Positions 6,107-11,377 of a stretch of 11,377 bases of DNA are shown here, in pieces; the stretch's first letter is position 1; each line of letters opens with the position of its first letter. The notes under the pieces are model-generated. The model made no database searches. It saw only the letters and a list, made by a program, of their open reading frames with translations, and was not told where the DNA came from. This DNA comes from Clostridia bacterium. GTDB taxonomy: Bacteria > Bacillota > Clostridia > Christensenellales > UBA1242. Made by a program: the position numbers and the translations under genes. The DNA is taken from positions 1 through 11,377 of the forward strand of contig CAAGCR010000083.1 of the NCBI GenBank assembly GCA_900768425.1, read 5' to 3'.

Positions 6107-6177
6107 TGTTGCTAATGCAACAAATGAAAAATGATGATTGAACAATTATATATTTCAATCATCATTTTTCATTTGTT
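6107..6177. repeat. Large palindrome made of two head-to-head repeat linkers
   Basis: A small hairpin TGTTGC-TAAT-GCAACA (6107-6122) overlaps a perfect 24-bp inverted repeat (6119-6142 with 6154-6177) around an 11-nt A/T loop. The right arm shares 22 identical nt (6156-6177) with the linker of repeat copy A (2519-2540). It begins 17 nt after the metzincin stop codon, so it could protect or terminate that transcript, though no T-run follows. Confidence 0.8.
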
Positions 6178-6182
6178 ATAAG

Positions 6183-6364
6183 GCAGGGAAACCCCTCAGT
6201 CATTTGCGTTCGCAAATGCCAGCTCCTTTTGTTCGGGAGCAAAAGTCTGTGAATGCTCAAAGTTTTGTGGTTAAGCGAAGTTTGTGATAACTTAAAATAT
6301 ATTATTATATTAAACAGTCAGTCATCAGCCTTCATTATTCTTTATGTTGCGTAAGCAACATAAA
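6183..6364 (+). repeat. Composite triple-hairpin repeat, copy C
   Basis: Starts GCAGGGAAACCCCTCAGT, identical to the start of copy A. Hairpin 1 (6201-6218): CATTTGCG/CGCAAATG. Hairpin 2 (6222-6240): GCTCC/GGAGC. The middle segment aligns loosely with copy A (TGTGA, CTCAAAG, CTTAAA blocks). Linker CAGTCAGTCATCAG. Hairpin 3 (6341-6364): TTTATGTTGC-GTAA-GCAACATAAA, 10 bp. Confidence 0.85.
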
Positions 6365-6372
6365 CAACAACC

Positions 6373-6470
6373 GCAAACCGAATGGCTTGCACTTCACTGC
6401 GAACAACTTTGTTATTCGTTCACAACGGGCTTTGCCCGTTCACTGCAAAACACGAATATGTTTTGTTCAC
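6373..6470 (+). repeat. Tandem array of four hairpins separated by TTCAC(TGC)
   Basis: Hairpins: 6373-6390 GCAAACC/GGCTTGC (one mismatch), 6400-6418 CGAACAAC/GTTATTCG (one mismatch), 6424-6440 AACGGGC/GCCCGTT (perfect), 6447-6464 AAAACA/TGTTTT. Between or after them stand TTCACTGC, TTCAC, CACTGC and GTTCAC. Stems differ in sequence but every unit folds. One homologous unit occurs at 2808-2836. Confidence 0.7.
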
Positions 6471-6512
6471 TATTATTATCAATGATTCATCTGCCTTAAA
6501 TATTTATATATA

Positions 6513-6941
6513 CTACACCTTATTTATATTATACCCTAAACTTTCGGCTAGTTTTTCAAACTTTACTATGTTGAATATGCCCCACTGGGTACAAACCACA
6601 ACTAGTGTGCCATCTTTTAGCGGAATTGCGTCTTTCACAAAATATCTTTTTGCACAATCGGATATTTTTTGTGCGTTCTCCATTGTTTCAACAACGTTGC
6701 GAGAACCTTGCAACGATTTATCAAAAACCGATTGCAATTCTTCAAAGGTTGGATTATGTTCTGATACATACTTTTTAATTACTGCAAGCACTAACCTATT
6801 CTTTGGTAAAATTTTGTTTTCAAACATATAATGCGTTTTATCTCTATTTGTAGGCTTTTCGCTAGGCTCGGTAACCTTTAATAGTTTTTCTAGTTTTTCT
6901 ATTCGTTTTTTTAACTCTATTATTTCAGTTTCTATATTCAT
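6513..6941 (-). CDS. Conserved-looking 142-aa coiled-coil protein of unknown function
   Basis: Residues 1-24 form a short heptad-like coiled coil (I-I-E-L-K-K-R-I-E-K-L-E-K-L-L-K), then a charged linker (about 25-35), then a compact domain. That domain has K-N-R-L-V-L-A-V-I-K-K-Y-V (about 47-59), F-E-E-L, L-Q-G-S-R-N-V-V, K-R-Y-F, and ends with L-K-D-G-T-L-V-V-V-C-T-Q-W-G-I-F-N-I-V-K-F-E-K-L-A-type residues and L-G-Y-N-I. I recall similar 'RYF...DG..vvV..QWG..N...F...A..lGy.i' C-termini in proteins of unknown function in gut Firmicutes and mobile elements, but cannot name a family. A small nucleic-acid-binding or adaptor role is speculation. No ribosome site; a promoter ends 6 nt before the ATG (leaderless). 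It converges on the repeat region downstream of the metzincin gene. Stop is TAG. Confidence 0.75.
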   Translation of the reverse strand: MNIETEIIELKKRIEKLEKLLKVTEPSEKPTNRDKTHYMFENKILPKNRLVLAVIKKYVSEHNPTFEELQSVFDKSLQGSRNVVETMENAQKISDCAKRYFVKDAIPLKDGTLVVVCTQWGIFNIVKFEKLAESLGYNINKV

Positions 6942-6947
6942 ATATAT

Positions 6948-6977
6948 ATTATAAACATTTTAGAGAAGAAAAATCAA
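6948..6977 (-). promoter_or_regulatory. Promoter of the 142-aa gene, apparently leaderless
   Basis: On the minus strand, TTGATT (6977-6972), 18 bp, consensus TATAAT (6953-6948), then 6 nt, then ATG (6941). No Shine-Dalgarno sequence can fit between the expected start and the ATG. Confidence 0.65.
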
Positions 6978-7047
6978 TAATTTATGTTCAAAAACCACAA
7001 AAAACTATGATTATTTTAAAATAACTAAAAAAAACTCAAAAAAACTA

Positions 7048-7076
7048 TTTACAAATTTAAAAATATGTGATATTAT
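7048..7076 (+). promoter_or_regulatory. Promoter of the Nudix gene
   Basis: TTTACA (7048-7053), 17-bp spacer ending TGA (extended -10), TATTAT (7071-7076). The start would be near 7083, giving a leader of about 119 nt. The leader holds small inverted repeats (GTTAA-TT-TTAAC, AACAA-AA-TTGTT), the second followed by a T-run at 7168-7173, which could act as an attenuator; this is weak. Confidence 0.55.
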
Positions 7077-7189
7077 TCATATCGTAAACAAAAATACATA
7101 GTTTTTAAGTCTTATTAATTTTTTAACAATGCTAGCGGTTAATTTTAACAAGAGTTAAACAAAATTGTTTTTTGAAAGAGATAAAAAAG

Positions 7190-7194
7190 AAGGA
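7190..7194 (+). promoter_or_regulatory. Ribosome binding site fixing the ATG start of the Nudix gene
   Basis: AAGGA with 7 nt to ATG 7202. The in-frame TTG at 7172 has no such site and would add ten Lys-rich residues not expected in the family. Confidence 0.8.
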
Positions 7195-7201
7195 TATTTT
7201 T

Positions 7202-7624
7202 ATGGATAAAAAATTAATTACAACCGTTGCAGGCGTAATCACTAACGAAAAAGGTGAAATTTTATGTACTTTAAGAGATCAAGGCAAATATGACTATGTT
7301 TCATACAAATGGGAATTTCCCGGTGGAAAAGTTGAACTTGGCGAAACACAGCATCAAACTTTGGAAAGAGAATTAAGAGAAGAGTTATCTATTATTGTAA
7401 ACATTAAAGATTTCTTCTATCAAGTAGAATATGACTACCCTGACTTTCACCTATCTATGGCATTATATAGATGCGATTTAGTTAGCCACGACATTAAAAT
7501 GAATGTACATAAAGGTTTAAAATGGGTTAAACCGGAAGATATTATGAGTTTAGACTGGGCTCCTGCCGATGTTGCCGTTGCAAGAGAAGTGTTAAAAAAA
7601 TTAAGCAAACATAACGAAAAGTAA
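7202..7624 (+). CDS. Nudix hydrolase, NudG/MutT-like (CTP or oxidised-nucleotide pyrophosphohydrolase)
   Basis: 140 aa from ATG 7202. The Nudix box runs from Gly42 to Ile64: G-x5-E48-x7-R56-E57-L-x-E60-E61-x-S-I, with Ser where Gly is usual. It is preceded by W-E-F-P-G-G-K (37-43), the substrate-side signature of the MutT/NudG group. Late in the protein, L-K-W-V-K-P-E-D and L-D-W-A-P-A-D-V match NudG-type proteins, where 'l.W..pee....l.PAD' is typical. These enzymes hydrolyse (d)NTPs to NMP plus pyrophosphate, either sanitising oxidised nucleotides or acting on (d)CTP analogues. Own promoter with extended -10; shares a bidirectional terminator with priA. Exact substrate cannot be read from sequence. 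Confidence 0.93.
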   Translation: MDKKLITTVAGVITNEKGEILCTLRDQGKYDYVSYKWEFPGGKVELGETQHQTLERELREELSIIVNIKDFFYQVEYDYPDFHLSMALYRCDLVSHDIKMNVHKGLKWVKPEDIMSLDWAPADVAVAREVLKKLSKHNEK

Positions 7625-7628
7625 TAAC

Positions 7629-7686
7629 AAAAACTTCGCAAAAATGCAAATCAAAATTTTTGAAAAGCATTACTGCGAAGTTTTTT
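7629..7686. terminator. Bidirectional terminator between the Nudix gene and priA
   Basis: A 12-bp outer stem AAAAACTTCGCA (7629-7640) / TGCGAAGTTTTT (7674-7685) with inner pairing AATGC/GCATT. T6 follows on the plus strand and T5 on the minus strand. It serves the convergent genes ending at 7624 and 7685; the right arm overlaps the priA stop codon. Confidence 0.9.
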
Positions 7687-9877
7687 ATGTCAAACTAGAT
7701 GGGTTGATTTCTACAAAGAAACTTACTTTTGGATTATAGCATTCATCGCAAGCGGAATATATTTTGTCTATAATTTCGCGTTCGTGAGTTTTGGTTAGGC
7801 GAATTAAAATTTGATAACGAAATTTATTCTTTATTTTTGAAACGGGCGATTTCATTGCATCATAATAAACAAAATCATCTTTATATTCATTGGATAAATC
7901 GTAAATTTTATTATGGCACTGTTTTACAATGGTTCTTGTTAGTTCTTCATTTTCGCTGGTGAAAAGCAAGCGAATTATTGTTGTAAATGGTGGAAATTTT
8001 GCCGTTTCTCTTAGGTTTATTTCCTTATTGAAAAAGCCTTTATAATTATAGTTAGCTATAAATTTATAGGCATAGTGTCTTGGAGCATAGGTCTGCAAAA
8101 TTACCTTGCCGGTGGCATCGCTTCTACCTGCTCTGCCCGCCATTTGGGTTATAAGTTCAAAAGTGCGTTCGGTTGATTTATAATCGCTTTGATATAGGCT
8201 TTGGTCTGCATCTACAATGCCGACAACTGTTACATCTTTAAAGTCGTGACCTTTGGCTATCATTTGTGTACCAACTAAAACGGCCGGTTTTGTATTTCCA
8301 AATTCGGTTAAAATTTTTTGATAAGCATTTTTGACTTGTGTTGTGTCATTATCCATTCTTAACACTTTAACATCTGGAAAATATTTATGAATTTCCTCAA
8401 CGATTTTTTGTGTGCCGACTGCACCTTGTCGTATGCGAACAGAACCGCAAGCAGGACATTTATCCAAAACTTTATATCTTTTGCCACAATAGTGACATTT
8501 TAGTTGGTTGTCATCTTTATGATATACAAGACTCACATCACATTCTGTACACTTTGCTACATAACCGCATTCGGTACAACGCATAAATGATGAAAAACCT
8601 CTGCGGTTTATAAACAACATTGCTTGATGATTTTGTTTAAAACAATTATCTAATTCATACAAAAGTGTGCGTGAGAATATGCCCGTATTACCTGCTCGAA
8701 TTTCGCCAAGCATATCAATTATTTGAATTTTAGGCATATCCTTGCCGTTTACTCTTGTTGGCATTTCTATTAAATTGTACACGCCTTGTTCGGCTTTTAA
8801 AAAACTCTCTAAACTAGGAGTGGCACTGCCCAAAACAAGCGGACACGAATTATAATTTTTTCTAAACTCGGCAATATCTTTTGTAAAATAACGCGGATTT
8901 GACTCTGAATTATAACTTTGCTCATGCTCTTCATCTATGATAATTATTCCAACATTTTGAAGTGGTGCAAAAATTGCCGACCTTGCCCCTACAACTATTT
9001 TTGCTTCACCTAAGCGAATTCTTTTCCATTCATCAAAGCGTTCGCCTGTTGATAGTCCGCTATGCAATATGGCTACTTCTTCACCGAATCTTGCTTTAAA
9101 ATTTGCTAAAACTTGTGGTGTGAGTGAAATTTCCGGAACAAGCATTATTGCGGTTTTGCCTTCGGCAATGATACTTTCAATTACTCTCATATAAACTTCG
9201 GTCTTACCGGAACCGGTTACACCAAAAAGTAAGTGAGTTCTATCTCTTTTAGACAAAATTTCGTTAATTGCCCTTTCTTGCAATTCCGTATGTTTTACTT
9301 TTTTGCTTTCAATTATGTTATAGTCCGGTTTGCGTAAATAGTCCTCTTTGCTCTCCAACAAACAACCTAATTCAATTAGTTTATTTACCGCAATTAATGT
9401 GAATTTATTACTTAAATCGGTTTTATAATATTTTTTATTATTTTCTAAAAAATCTAACAATTCAAGTTGATTTTTTGCATTTTTTCTTAATTTTTGTTTA
9501 ATTTTTTCTTTATCACCGGTAAAATGTACCACCTTTTTACTTAAACTTTTAACCTTGCCCGTTCTCATTTCGCTAGGGATAAAAAGTCTTAGCACATCAA
9601 TATATTTTAAATGATAATATGCACACATTTTATGCATTAGGGCTATCATTTCTTTGGTGATTACTGCAAAATCATCAATAGGTGCAATTATTTTTTTCAC
9701 TTTTTTTATATCATAGGTCGTTGACTCTTTTATGCGTATGATAAAACCTTCGGTGTTGAATTTTCCAAAAGGCACTAAAACACGCATACCTTCTTCAACA
9801 TCAAAGCCCGTTATATCGTAGTCATAAATTTTATCAACCGCACTTGCGGATATGTCAACAATTACTTCTGCAAACAT
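7685..9877 (-). CDS. priA: Primosomal protein N' (replication restart helicase PriA)
   Basis: 730 aa, full length (E. coli PriA is 732). PriA recognises stalled forks and D-loops and starts reloading of the replicative helicase. N-terminal DNA-binding and winged-helix region (about 1-195), then helicase core: Walker A G-V-T-G-S-G-K-T (219-226), P-E-I-S-L-T-P-Q, D-E-E-H (315-318), G-S-A-T-P (350-354). A zinc insertion follows with eight cysteines (434, 437, 443, 446, 461, 464, 474, 477), then V-G-T-Q-M-I-A-K-G-H-D-F (535-546), Q-M-A-G-R-A-G-R (578-585), F-P-P-F and the C-terminal V-E-I-N-P-S-S-L. All expected motifs are intact. No ribosome site is seen and the promoter -10 ends 7 nt before the ATG. 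In Bacillus-type genomes it is followed directly by def; here def is 4.4 kb downstream on the same strand. Confidence 0.98.
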   Translation of the reverse strand: MFAEVIVDISASAVDKIYDYDITGFDVEEGMRVLVPFGKFNTEGFIIRIKESTTYDIKKVKKIIAPIDDFAVITKEMIALMHKMCAYYHLKYIDVLRLFIPSEMRTGKVKSLSKKVVHFTGDKEKIKQKLRKNAKNQLELLDFLENNKKYYKTDLSNKFTLIAVNKLIELGCLLESKEDYLRKPDYNIIESKKVKHTELQERAINEILSKRDRTHLLFGVTGSGKTEVYMRVIESIIAEGKTAIMLVPEISLTPQVLANFKARFGEEVAILHSGLSTGERFDEWKRIRLGEAKIVVGARSAIFAPLQNVGIIIIDEEHEQSYNSESNPRYFTKDIAEFRKNYNSCPLVLGSATPSLESFLKAEQGVYNLIEMPTRVNGKDMPKIQIIDMLGEIRAGNTGIFSRTLLYELDNCFKQNHQAMLFINRRGFSSFMRCTECGYVAKCTECDVSLVYHKDDNQLKCHYCGKRYKVLDKCPACGSVRIRQGAVGTQKIVEEIHKYFPDVKVLRMDNDTTQVKNAYQKILTEFGNTKPAVLVGTQMIAKGHDFKDVTVVGIVDADQSLYQSDYKSTERTFELITQMAGRAGRSDATGKVILQTYAPRHYAYKFIANYNYKGFFNKEINLRETAKFPPFTTIIRLLFTSENEELTRTIVKQCHNKIYDLSNEYKDDFVYYDAMKSPVSKIKNKFRYQILIRLTKTHEREIIDKIYSACDECYNPKVSFFVEINPSSLT

Positions 9878-9884
9878 TAAAGAT

Positions 9885-9913
9885 ATTATACAACAACAAT
9901 AAAACTAAATCAA
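9885..9913 (-). promoter_or_regulatory. Promoter of priA, apparently leaderless
   Basis: On the minus strand, TTGATT (9913-9908), 17 bp, consensus TATAAT (9890-9885), 7 nt, ATG (9877). The expected transcript start is at or beside the ATG and no Shine-Dalgarno sequence is present. Confidence 0.7.
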
Positions 9914-10205
9914 GAAAATGCGTCAGCAAGAAAAATATTCATTTCAATATTTTGATTAATAATTTCTATAAAAATCAAGCAAAAAAAATTTTAAATTAAA
10001 ATTTAAAAATAATGCGGAGAGAACTTTTTGTAAAAAGTTATTCTCCGCACATCTTTTAAAAACTTTTGAATATGTTTATAATCAATTCTTTAATTACACA
10101 CAATCTTATTAATTCAAGATTACTATATATTTTTTTTAATATTTATATATTAAACATAGTACTGACTTATTTTTTTATAATTTATCTAACAAAATATTAT
10201 TTAAA
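9914..10205. other. AT-rich intergenic region between priA and the BspA-like gene
   Basis: Contains the terminator at 10013-10049 and otherwise A/T-rich sequence, probably the 3' untranslated region of the BspA-like gene (10050-10205). A small inverted repeat AATCTT/AAGATT lies near 10100-10120. No gene and none of the dispersed repeats seen elsewhere in the window. Confidence 0.5.
10013..10049 (-). terminator. Probable terminator of the BspA-like gene
   Basis: A long near-perfect stem: TGCGGAGA-GA-ACTTTTT (10013-10029) against AAAAAGT-TAT-TCTCCGCA (10032-10049) with a 2-nt loop and a small internal bulge. On the minus strand it is followed by TTATTTTTAAATTTT. It lies about 157 nt after the stop codon at 10206. 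Confidence 0.75.
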
Positions 10206-11377
10206 CTATGCTTTTTTAGTTAAATATCCTGGATTAGATGTTCCACCATCAACTCTAGCATAGGTTTTGCCGGTATAACTAGAGTTATATTCTGTGCCAG
10301 CACCACCAACTAAATTTGAGCAATAACGGAACATGTTATCATACCTTGTAACATTTACAGTTGACCATTTACTTGAATTAACATAAATTGTTACAAGGTC
10401 CATGCAATCAGAGAACATACTACTCATATCTGTTACTTTGCTTGTGTCAAAATTGCTTAAATCTAGGCTGGTGAGTGTCATGCAAGTTTCGAACATATAA
10501 CTCATATCTCTTACTTTGCTTGTATTAAAATTGCTTAAATCTAGGCTGGTGAGTCCACTGCAACCAGAGAACATCATATTCATATCCGTTACTTCACTTG
10601 TGTTGAAATTGCTTAAATCTAGGCTGGTGAGTCCACTGCAACCAGCGAACATCCCCCTCATATTTGTTACGTTGCTTGTGTCAAAATTGCTTACATCTAG
10701 GCTAGTGAGTGCACTGCAACCATCGAACATACTAAGCATTTCTGTTACTTTGCTTGTATTGAAATTGCTTAAATCTAGACTAGTGAGGTCACGGCAAGAA
10801 GAGAACATACTAGCACAATTTTCTGGAGCATAAATTATTGCTGGAGAGCAAATAATTATTTCTTTGCTAGTAGAATTATAATATGCAATAACATCTGTTA
10901 CGCTTGTATTGTTTGTTAAATCAGTTTGATTACCTAACTCATCTTCTGCACCAACTTTAATTTGTTTATAATTAGTATCACTTTTAATAGATTCATCTAG
11001 TACATTAACAAAACTTATCTTTTTTGCTGACGAAAATGCTGAAGTGTTAGAAGCATTTATTTGTTCAGTCCAGTTGGTTGCAAGATATGATGGTGCTTGT
11101 GATTTTGTAAAGTTTAAAAGTGTTGCATTAATTGCACTATCTAAATTTGAATACTCTCCGTTTACTTTTTGTAATTGGAGTTTAACTGTTAAGGTAACTT
11201 GTCCTTGTGGAGCAAGAGTTTCGACATTGTTTGGTGCATCCATGAATATTCTATTGTCATTTATACAATTTTTGTTTACTGTTACACCCACATCGAAGGC
11301 GGACTCGTTGGTTATTGTAAATGTAAAGACAATATCGTTTACTTCATGATCTTTATCGGTGTTTAAATCGTCAAAAA
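10206..11377 (-). CDS. BspA-like leucine-rich-repeat (DUF285) surface protein, N-terminus missing
   Basis: The frame is open to the right edge, so the 5' end is outside; 389 residues are visible. A GTG at 11291 is internal, since coding continues upstream (F-D-D-L-N-T-D-K-D-H-E-V-N-D). The first part is a beta-type domain with V-N-D-I-V-F-T-F-T-I-T-N, similar to the 214-aa secreted protein. The second part has five 26-residue repeats (L-T-S-L-D-L-S-N-F-[ND]-T-S-x-V-T-x-M-x-x-M-F-x-x-C-x-x), a degenerate sixth, and the family's usual ending G-T-E-Y...T-Y-A-R-V-D-G-G...N-P-G-Y-L-T. No LPXTG or C-terminal membrane anchor. Such proteins are secreted or surface-located and in some species bind host matrix or other cells; the role here is unknown. 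Stop is TAG; a hairpin terminator follows. Confidence 0.9.
   Translation of the reverse strand, partial: FDDLNTDKDHEVNDIVFTFTITNESAFDVGVTVNKNCINDNRIFMDAPNNVETLAPQGQVTLTVKLQLQKVNGEYSNLDSAINATLLNFTKSQAPSYLATNWTEQINASNTSAFSSAKKISFVNVLDESIKSDTNYKQIKVGAEDELGNQTDLTNNTSVTDVIAYYNSTSKEIIICSPAIIYAPENCASMFSSCRDLTSLDLSNFNTSKVTEMLSMFDGCSALTSLDVSNFDTSNVTNMRGMFAGCSGLTSLDLSNFNTSEVTDMNMMFSGCSGLTSLDLSNFNTSKVRDMSYMFETCMTLTSLDLSNFDTSKVTDMSSMFSDCMDLVTIYVNSSKWSTVNVTRYDNMFRYCSNLVGGAGTEYNSSYTGKTYARVDGGTSNPGYLTKKA
10398..10787 (-). repeat. Five 78-bp in-frame tandem repeats coding the LRR units
   Basis: Each unit is exactly 78 bp (26 codons). Blocks such as CTTAAATCTAGGCTGGTGAG (plus strand) recur unchanged in three consecutive units, and others differ by one or two bases. 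DNA-level identity this high points to recent duplication or ongoing recombination between units. Confidence 0.9.

Noticed and set aside
6373..6470. Possible CRISPR array
   Set aside because: The constant words are only 5-9 bp, the variable parts are self-complementary hairpins, and no cas gene is nearby.
6382..6831. Plus-strand 149-codon frame
   Set aside because: It begins in the hairpin array and runs antisense to the 142-aa gene, which has a promoter and patterned conserved-looking residues.
10066..10263. Plus-strand 65-codon Ile/Tyr/Leu-rich frame
   Set aside because: Pure AT-rich intergenic sequence overlapping the 3' end of the BspA-like gene; no ribosome site or domain.
10516..10833. 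Plus-strand 105-codon repetitive frame
   Set aside because: It is the antisense of the tandem LRR-coding repeats; periodic repeats keep an antisense frame open automatically.
11289..11291. GTG as start codon of the BspA-like protein
   Set aside because: The same frame stays open and protein-like to the edge (including VNDIVFTFTITN), so this GTG is an internal valine.
1..11377. tRNA or rRNA genes
   Set aside because: No cloverleaf-compatible GTTCRANNC block or rRNA-like sequence was noticed on either strand.

Overview
The window looks like a chromosomal segment of an AT-rich Gram-positive (Bacillota/Clostridia-type) bacterium, most likely a gut-associated, uncultured-type lineage. The grounds are very low G+C, strong AGGAG/GGAGG ribosome sites on many genes, a SipW/TasA-like secreted protein, a BspA-type leucine-rich-repeat surface protein, and remnants of the Firmicutes priA-def-...-rsgA-rpe housekeeping cluster. 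Eleven stop codons can be read: 8 TAA, 3 TAG, no TGA. No TGA is read through, so the standard bacterial code fits.

Layout, left to right. (1) 1-2167, minus strand: one tight operon, rsgA (ribosome-assembly GTPase, TTG start), rpe (pentose-phosphate epimerase), an unrecognised 82-aa gene, and the first 127 codons of a probable HipA/CtkA-like kinase running off the left edge. (2) 2168-2861: no gene; an AT-only leader followed by dispersed repeats. (3) 2862-3308, minus: def, peptide deformylase. (4) 3309-3674: def promoter, another repeat copy in reverse, and a good terminator. (5) 3675-4319, minus: secreted SipW/TasA-like protein. (6) 4320-4653: divergent regulatory region with about five copies of a CAAC-N6-GTTG-like operator. 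(7) 4654-6101, plus: a small XRE repressor-like gene and a secreted metzincin-type protease. (8) 6102-6512: repeats. (9) 6513-6941, minus: 142-aa coiled-coil protein of unknown function. (10) 7202-7624, plus: NudG/MutT-like Nudix hydrolase, convergent with (11) 7685-9877, minus: priA, the primosomal helicase. (12) 10206 to the right edge, minus: BspA-like protein lacking its N-terminus.

How it fits together. priA, def, rsgA and rpe keep the order and strand they have in the Bacillus-type cluster. The genes normally between def and rsgA (fmt, rsmB, rlmN, prpC, prkC) are absent and replaced by repeats, and accessory genes lie between priA and def. After rpe, where thiN is often found, there is the 82-aa/kinase pair.

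Three observations deserve most attention. A composite dispersed repeat is present in four copies; each copy has three hairpins in the same order, and stem sequences differ between copies while pairing is kept. Three genes (metzincin, 142-aa protein, priA) have a -35/-10 promoter whose -10 box ends 6-7 nt before the ATG and have no credible Shine-Dalgarno site in use, so they look leaderless. A regular operator array precedes the XRE/metzincin gene pair. All functional calls are by motif recognition from the translated sequence; no database search was possible.
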